A DNA stretch of 64,000 bases from Azospirillum brasilense. GTDB lineage: Bacteria > Pseudomonadota > Alphaproteobacteria > Azospirillales > Azospirillaceae. Where the stretch lies: assembly GCF_007827795.1 (NCBI RefSeq), contig NZ_VITI01000017.1, forward strand, positions 41,226 to 105,225. The letters are read 5' to 3'. A program made the position numbers and the translations under genes. The notes below the pieces were generated by a model that saw nothing but the letters and a program-made list of their open reading frames with translations, was not told the origin of the DNA and did no database searches. Positions 60,216 through 64,000 of this stretch are shown one piece after another (position 1 is the stretch's first letter; every line of letters starts with the position of its first letter).

Positions 60216-61034
60216 CTACACCGACGGCACCACCCCGATCACTGGCTCCGGCGGCGTCGCAACCATCGCCGGAGCCGGGGGCGCCGTGAAATCCACGGCC
60301 AGTTGCTCGACCGTCATCGATCCGGCACCCGCCGCCACCTCCGCGCCGAACTGGAAGCCGAGAATCCAGTCCGTCTCGCTGACGATCCCGCGGGTCTGAA
60401 GCTCGTCCAGCAGCCCGTCCAGGTCCAGCGTCCCGGCCAGCCGGTCGTCGCCGTATTGCAGGACCGTGTATTCCCAGTCGATCGGGTTGCCGTCCACCCC
60501 GCCGCTGAACACCGGCTTGTTCCACAGGGTGGCGTCCCCATGCGCGTCGGTCAGCGTGGCGACCGGTTCCCCGGCGGGGGTGAAGTAGCCGCTGTGCAGC
60601 CACACCATCACCTCGTCGGTCACGCCCTCGATCCCCTTGACCGGGTCGTCGCCGATCCACAGGCTGACGGCGACGTTGTAGAGGTTCGTGGCACCGGTCA
60701 GGCCGATCTTGTAGGTCACGTCGAAATTCGGCAGGTCGGCGATCCGCGCCGGCAGGTTCGTGCTGGTGGACGGCGCGCCGTTCCACGGGTTGACGCCGTG
60801 GGTCAACTCCGGATAGGCGCGCACCGGGTAATTCTCGTAGGTCAGGGCGCGCCGGCTGTCGTAGGGCCAGCTCCAGCTGATCACCGTTCCGTTCGGAAAG
60901 GTCGCCTCGTCGATGGCGATGGACTGTGTGAAGTCCTTGCCGTTCCGGTAACCGCCCGGATTCCAGACGTTGCTGCTGGCCGCCCAGCCGCCGACCTCCA
61001 GCCGGTCGGCGCTTCCCTTCAGCGTGGTGGTCAT
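60216..61034 (-). CDS. GH12-like (endoglucanase/xyloglucanase-fold) protein
   Basis: The 272-residue protein resembles glycoside hydrolase family 12. The likely nucleophile is Glu141 in TDEVMVWLHSG, the general acid/base Glu232 in FQFGAEVAAG, and YENYPVRAYPELTHG and LYNVAVSLWIGDD fit the sandwich strands. GH12 enzymes cleave beta-1,4 glucans or xyloglucan and are usually secreted, but no signal peptide is seen. The C-terminal Pro/Ala-rich tail suggests non-classical export or a missed start. It follows the glycosyltransferase gene by 77 bp on the same strand. Confidence 0.65.
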   Translation of the reverse strand: MTTTLKGSADRLEVGGWAASSNVWNPGGYRNGKDFTQSIAIDEATFPNGTVISWSWPYDSRRALTYENYPVRAYPELTHGVNPWNGAPSTSTNLPARIADLPNFDVTYKIGLTGATNLYNVAVSLWIGDDPVKGIEGVTDEVMVWLHSGYFTPAGEPVATLTDAHGDATLWNKPVFSGGVDGNPIDWEYTVLQYGDDRLAGTLDLDGLLDELQTRGIVSETDWILGFQFGAEVAAGAGSMTVEQLAVDFTAPPAPAMVATPPEPVIGVVPSV

Positions 61035-61111
61035 GATGGGTCCCCGCTCCGTTGCATTCCGTCCGGCGTCGGGGCTTCAACAGAGTCGTGCGGCGATGAT
61101 CGCGGCGGTGC

Positions 61112-61966
61112 TCAGCGTCCGGCGGACAGCCGGCGGTCGATGTCGCGGGCGAGCCGATCCATCGGACTCCCCGGCTCGATCGTGTCACGCCACTTGTTGT
61201 GCCAGTGGAAGCAGAAGGCGCCGGGAAAGAAGCTGTCGAGGTCGTACGCGACCGGCGACGCCGTCATGAAGTCATTGAAGTGAAGCACCGGATTGTCGAT
61301 CCATCCGGCGTCGAACCAGGGGCACGGCAGCACGAGGATGTCCATCGGCGTGTCGTAGACCAGGCTCGCCTGCTGGAAACCCCAGCCGCGGCCGCGGTTG
61401 CGGATGAACTCGATGTTGCCCTTCATCGCCTCCGAATACGGCGTGGGAGAGATGTAGATCGCGCCGTTGGGATAGTTCTGCCGCTCCCATCGGTAGGCCA
61501 GGATCTTGCCGGGGAACTGGTTCAGGAGCGGCGTGACGCTCCTCAGGAACAGGCAATCGAGGTCGAACCAGACGCCGCCGTATTTGTAGAGCAGGATGTA
61601 CCGGACGATGTCGGAATAGAAGGAGGCGTCGATCGACCGTCCGAAATCGTTCCCCTCAAGAAAGGTGCCGCGGCACTCGTCGCGCTCGGAAAAGGCGCGT
61701 ATCTCGGCGTATTTTGCGATTTCGCTCGAGTACTCGTTGTCGACGCCATTCTGCGTCCAGACGATGATCCTGTTTCCGTTGCCGCGCACATTGAACAGAT
61801 AGCAGCTTTTCACCGAAATGAGGTGCTTCTCGTTCAGCGCGCCATCCCAATAAGCATGGAAGGTGAGCGGCGCGGCCGGGGGCGTCTCGTCCTTGATGAG
61901 CTTGGCGACTTCCAGCGCCAGAAGTTCATGGGAGAAATCCTCCGGTGCGAAGCTCAGCACTTCCAT
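61112..61966 (-). CDS. Glycosyltransferase with DXD sugar-binding region
   Basis: The 284-residue protein has the core of OCH1/capsular polysaccharide-type transferases: SDIVRYILLYKYGGVWFDLD with the DLD motif near residues 135-137, which binds nucleotide-sugar through a metal. The C-terminal FHWHNKWRDT is typical for this group. Acceptor and sugar are unknown. Composition is noticeably less GC-rich than its neighbours, with codons such as AAA and TAT more common, hinting at recent acquisition. AAGGG precedes the ATG. Confidence 0.78.
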   Translation of the reverse strand: MEVLSFAPEDFSHELLALEVAKLIKDETPPAAPLTFHAYWDGALNEKHLISVKSCYLFNVRGNGNRIIVWTQNGVDNEYSSEIAKYAEIRAFSERDECRGTFLEGNDFGRSIDASFYSDIVRYILLYKYGGVWFDLDCLFLRSVTPLLNQFPGKILAYRWERQNYPNGAIYISPTPYSEAMKGNIEFIRNRGRGWGFQQASLVYDTPMDILVLPCPWFDAGWIDNPVLHFNDFMTASPVAYDLDSFFPGAFCFHWHNKWRDTIEPGSPMDRLARDIDRRLSAGR

Positions 61967-62106
61967 TGATGGACCCTTTACGACGCCGTTCTTGGGGAAA
62001 GCTCCCGCCAAACGCCGTTATGCAACAGGTCCGGCGCGGCAAGCAACCTCACCCCCGGCGGAAGGCGGGCGCCCGAGGACCGGACGCCCCCTTCAAAGCA
62101 GAGCCT

Positions 62107-62211
62107 TCATTTGCCCTTGCGGGTCAGCAGGAAGGCGAAGACGCCGATGGTGACGGCGAAGACGCTGACGGCGCCGGCCAGGGCGATGTAGGTGGTGGTG
62201 TCGAAGTTCAT
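62107..62211 (-). CDS. 34-residue single-pass membrane peptide
   Basis: A short reading frame with GGAGG nine bases before its ATG. It encodes one hydrophobic helix (about residues 8-30: YIALAGAVSVFAVTIGVFAF) between an acidic N-terminus (MNFDTTT) and a basic end (TRKGK). It follows ccoG copy 2 by 36 bp on the same strand. It is not CcoQ or CcoS by sequence, but could be a small oxidase-associated subunit or assembly partner. Real translation is supported by the ribosome site and the classic topology signals. Confidence 0.65.
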   Translation of the reverse strand: MNFDTTTYIALAGAVSVFAVTIGVFAFLLTRKGK

Positions 62212-62247
62212 GGCGCAACCTCCATCGGTTCAAGAGACAGGACAGGA

Positions 62248-63729
62248 TCAGGGGGCGAGGAAGACGGTCTCGTGCTGGACGGTCAGCCCGTCCGGCTGGC
62301 GGGTGACGACGAAGGCCGTGGGGGTCGAGGGCTGGCGCAGCGCCTCCTTCGGCACGCGGACCAGCACCCGGTGGGTCGCCACGCTGTCGGGATCGGCCTG
62401 GACCAGGACCGAGCCCTCCGCCGCCTCGCCCGCGCCGCCGGCGACCGACAGGACGGCGCCGGGAAGGCCGGTGAAGGACAGGCGGTAGGTCTGGGCCGCC
62501 CGCGTCATGTTCAGGACCTTGACCGTGTAGGCGTTCTGGATGTCGCCATTGGACAGGGTGACGAACAGCGGCGCGCGGTCGCGCAGGATGTTCACGTCCA
62601 CCTTCGGCTTCAGCACCAGCCCGGCGGCCATCATCCCGCCGACGACCGTCAGCAGCAGCGTGTAGATGATGGTGCGCGGGCGGACCGGCTTGAACGCCGG
62701 CGTCGCGCCGTTGGCCCGCGCGATCTGGGCGTTCAGGGAATCGAAGCGGACCAGATCGCCGGGCCGTCCGATCTTCGCCATCACGTCGTTGCAAGCGTCC
62801 ACGCACAGGCCGCAGCCGATGCAGGCGAGCTGCGGGCCGTTGCGGATGTCCACCCCGGTCGGGCAGACATGGACGCAGGCGCCGCAGTCGATGCAGTCGC
62901 CCAGCCCCATCGCCTTGCGCTCCTCCCAGCTTTGCGAGCGCTTGAGGTGGCCACGGCCCTCGCCGCGCCAATCCTCATAGGTGACGGTCAGGCTGTCCTC
63001 GTCCTGCATCGCCGCCTGGAAGCGCGGCCAAGGGCACATGTAGATGCACACCTGCTCGCGCGCGTGGCCGGCCAGCAGGTAGGTGGTCGCGGTGAACAGC
63101 CCGATGAACAGCAGGACGTTCGAGGTCGCCTCGAACCGCAGCATCTCCAGCGCCAGGGTCGGGGCGTCGTTGAAATAGAAGACCCAGGCCCCGCCCGTCA
63201 GCAGCGCGATCAGCAGCCACGCGGCGTGCTTGGCCGCCTTCTTCCCCAGCTTGGCCGGCGACCAGGGGGCGTGGTCGAGGCGGATGCGGTCGCCGCGATC
63301 GCCCTCGATCCGGCGCTCCACCCACAGGAACAGGTCGCTCCACACCGTCTGCGGGCAGGCGTAGCCGCACCAGACGCGGCCGGCGAGCGCGGTCGCCAGG
63401 AACAGGCCGATGGCCCCCAGGATCAGCGCGCCGGTCAGGTAATAGACCTGCTGCGGCCACAGCTCGATGAAGAAGAAATACAGGCGGCGGCCCGGCAGAT
63501 CCACCAGCACCGCCTGGTCCGGCGCGTTGGGGCCGCGGTCCCAGCGGAGCCAGGGGGTGACGTAGTAGAGGCCGAGCAGAAGGATCAGCGTCAGCCATTT
63601 CAGCCGGCGGAAGGTGCCGGCGACCGACTTCGGGTAGATTTTGCTGTATGTGGCGTAGAGGCCGCTCTTGCGCGCGGGTTCCGCAGGGTGGGAGGCGGTT
63701 TGCGGTTCGGTGGTGGAAACGCTCATCAT
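62248..63729 (-). CDS. ccoG: Cytochrome c oxidase accessory protein CcoG (copy 2)
   Basis: This 493-residue paralogue has the same layout as copy 1: WCGYACPQTVW, IYMCPWPR, clusters CIDCGACVHVCP and CIGCGLCVDACND, membrane segments in the N-terminal half and after the clusters, and the C-terminal Ig-like domain. The two differ mainly at the N-terminus and in the tail. It is 9.5 kb from copy 1 and also lacks a cbb3 operon next to it. No FNR-type box was found upstream. Two consecutive ATG codons are possible starts. Confidence 0.94.
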   Translation of the reverse strand: MMSVSTTEPQTASHPAEPARKSGLYATYSKIYPKSVAGTFRRLKWLTLILLLGLYYVTPWLRWDRGPNAPDQAVLVDLPGRRLYFFFIELWPQQVYYLTGALILGAIGLFLATALAGRVWCGYACPQTVWSDLFLWVERRIEGDRGDRIRLDHAPWSPAKLGKKAAKHAAWLLIALLTGGAWVFYFNDAPTLALEMLRFEATSNVLLFIGLFTATTYLLAGHAREQVCIYMCPWPRFQAAMQDEDSLTVTYEDWRGEGRGHLKRSQSWEERKAMGLGDCIDCGACVHVCPTGVDIRNGPQLACIGCGLCVDACNDVMAKIGRPGDLVRFDSLNAQIARANGATPAFKPVRPRTIIYTLLLTVVGGMMAAGLVLKPKVDVNILRDRAPLFVTLSNGDIQNAYTVKVLNMTRAAQTYRLSFTGLPGAVLSVAGGAGEAAEGSVLVQADPDSVATHRVLVRVPKEALRQPSTPTAFVVTRQPDGLTVQHETVFLAP

Positions 63730-63823
63730 GCTCGTCCGTGGTTCGGCCCGCGGACACATGGGGCAGGGGCAGGGCAGGGGGCGGGCCGTCTCCGCAGGCT
63801 AGGGAGACGGCGCGGCGCTGCCT

Positions 63824-63839
63824 TTGCGAATCCGCAAAC
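63824..63839. promoter_or_regulatory. Palindrome upstream of ccoG copy 2
   Basis: TTTGCG-4-CGCAAA is a perfect 6+6 inverted repeat about 95 bp before the gene start, at the same distance as the FNR-type box of copy 1 but with a different sequence. It may be an operator; no regulator is implied. Confidence 0.35.
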
Positions 63840-63907
63840 GGACGGGGGTGGGGTGGTGATTTTTGTCGGGGAAGCGTCGGGATGCGGAGCTTGCCCCCAC
63901 CCTAATA

Positions 63908-64000
63908 CTACAGCTGGTCTTTATCGGTTTGGGTGCGGCGTTTCCAGTGGGAGCGTCGCGCCCGCTGCTGATGGCGTCTTCGCCAGAGTGACCAAGCAAA
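63908..64000 (-). CDS. Transposase C-terminal fragment
   Basis: The last 30 residues of a protein that continues beyond the right edge. The tail WSLWRRRHQQRARRSHWKRR is reminiscent of the basic C-termini of DDE transposases of IS701/IS4-like elements. Identification rests on this motif only. If correct, an insertion sequence end lies just left of 63908, close to the ccoG promoter region. Confidence 0.5.
   Translation of the reverse strand, partial: FAWSLWRRRHQQRARRSHWKRRTQTDKDQL

Noticed and set aside
63799..63999. 66-codon open frame at the right edge
   Set aside because: It overlaps in another frame with the transposase-like tail, which gives a better protein match, and has no family features.

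Overview
This 64 kb window is high-GC, densely packed DNA that reads as an alphaproteobacterial chromosome. The best fit is an Azospirillum-type Rhodospirillales genome. That is an inference from gene content (biotin bioF-H-CD-A-B operon, thiO-thiS-thiG under a TPP riboswitch, CcoG, CheD, MgtE, NnrU) and composition; no database comparison was possible. Most of it is housekeeping and metabolic DNA. The only mobile-element trace is the tail of a transposase at the right edge. No CRISPR array, prophage or rRNA was seen.

Layout. 1-6.2 kb: a hemerythrin fragment, then pgeF, a MidA/NDUFAF7-type methyltransferase, lgt, hldD and a long-chain acyl-CoA ligase, all on the minus strand. 6.4-7.8 kb: a double cold-shock-domain protein and CheD. 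7.8-11.6 kb: a serine hydrolase and pyruvate phosphate dikinase, separated by a strong terminator. 11.9-18.4 kb: a DUF2270 membrane protein after the biotin operon, which contains a BioC-BioD fusion and a BioH-like hydrolase carrying an in-frame palindromic repeat. 18.4-23.6 kb: a DUF123 protein, a BMP-family binding protein, an RluA-type pseudouridine synthase, a VWA protein, a membrane J-domain protein and galU. 23.6-24.8 kb: a two-gene operon for related membrane-anchored coiled-coil proteins of unknown function. 25-29.8 kb: isochorismatase-like hydrolase, pentapeptide-repeat protein, second BMP protein, an SDR enzyme with a double operator-like site, and a small unknown protein.

30-37 kb: a peptide-type ABC transporter operon (binding protein, two permeases, two ATPases) ending in argE, with a 190-bp composite palindromic repeat between binding protein and permease genes and another copy after argE. 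37-40.4 kb: aldehyde dehydrogenase, a secreted unknown, lipB and tRNA-Leu(GAG). 40.4-46.5 kb: STAS protein, mgtE, TPP riboswitch with thiO-thiS-thiG, thioesterase, secreted unknown, NnrU. 46.5-51.2 kb: DUF4139 protein, RidA, a small unknown, an orphan OmpR-type regulator and a 2-hydroxychromene-2-carboxylate isomerase-like protein. 51.3-57.6 kb: ccoG copy 1 with an FNR/FixK-type box, a MocR-type regulator and ppc. 57.9-64 kb: SMP-30 protein, class II aldolase behind 12-bp tandem repeats, a GH12-like protein, a glycosyltransferase, a 34-residue membrane peptide gene, ccoG copy 2 and the transposase tail.

The most unusual observations are the repeat inserted in frame between the catalytic Asp and His of the BioH-like protein, the BioC-BioD fusion, the paralogous coiled-coil membrane pair, and the modular repeat family itself. 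I did not find a convincing defence system or large novel cluster; the coiled-coil pair is the best candidate for an undescribed system.
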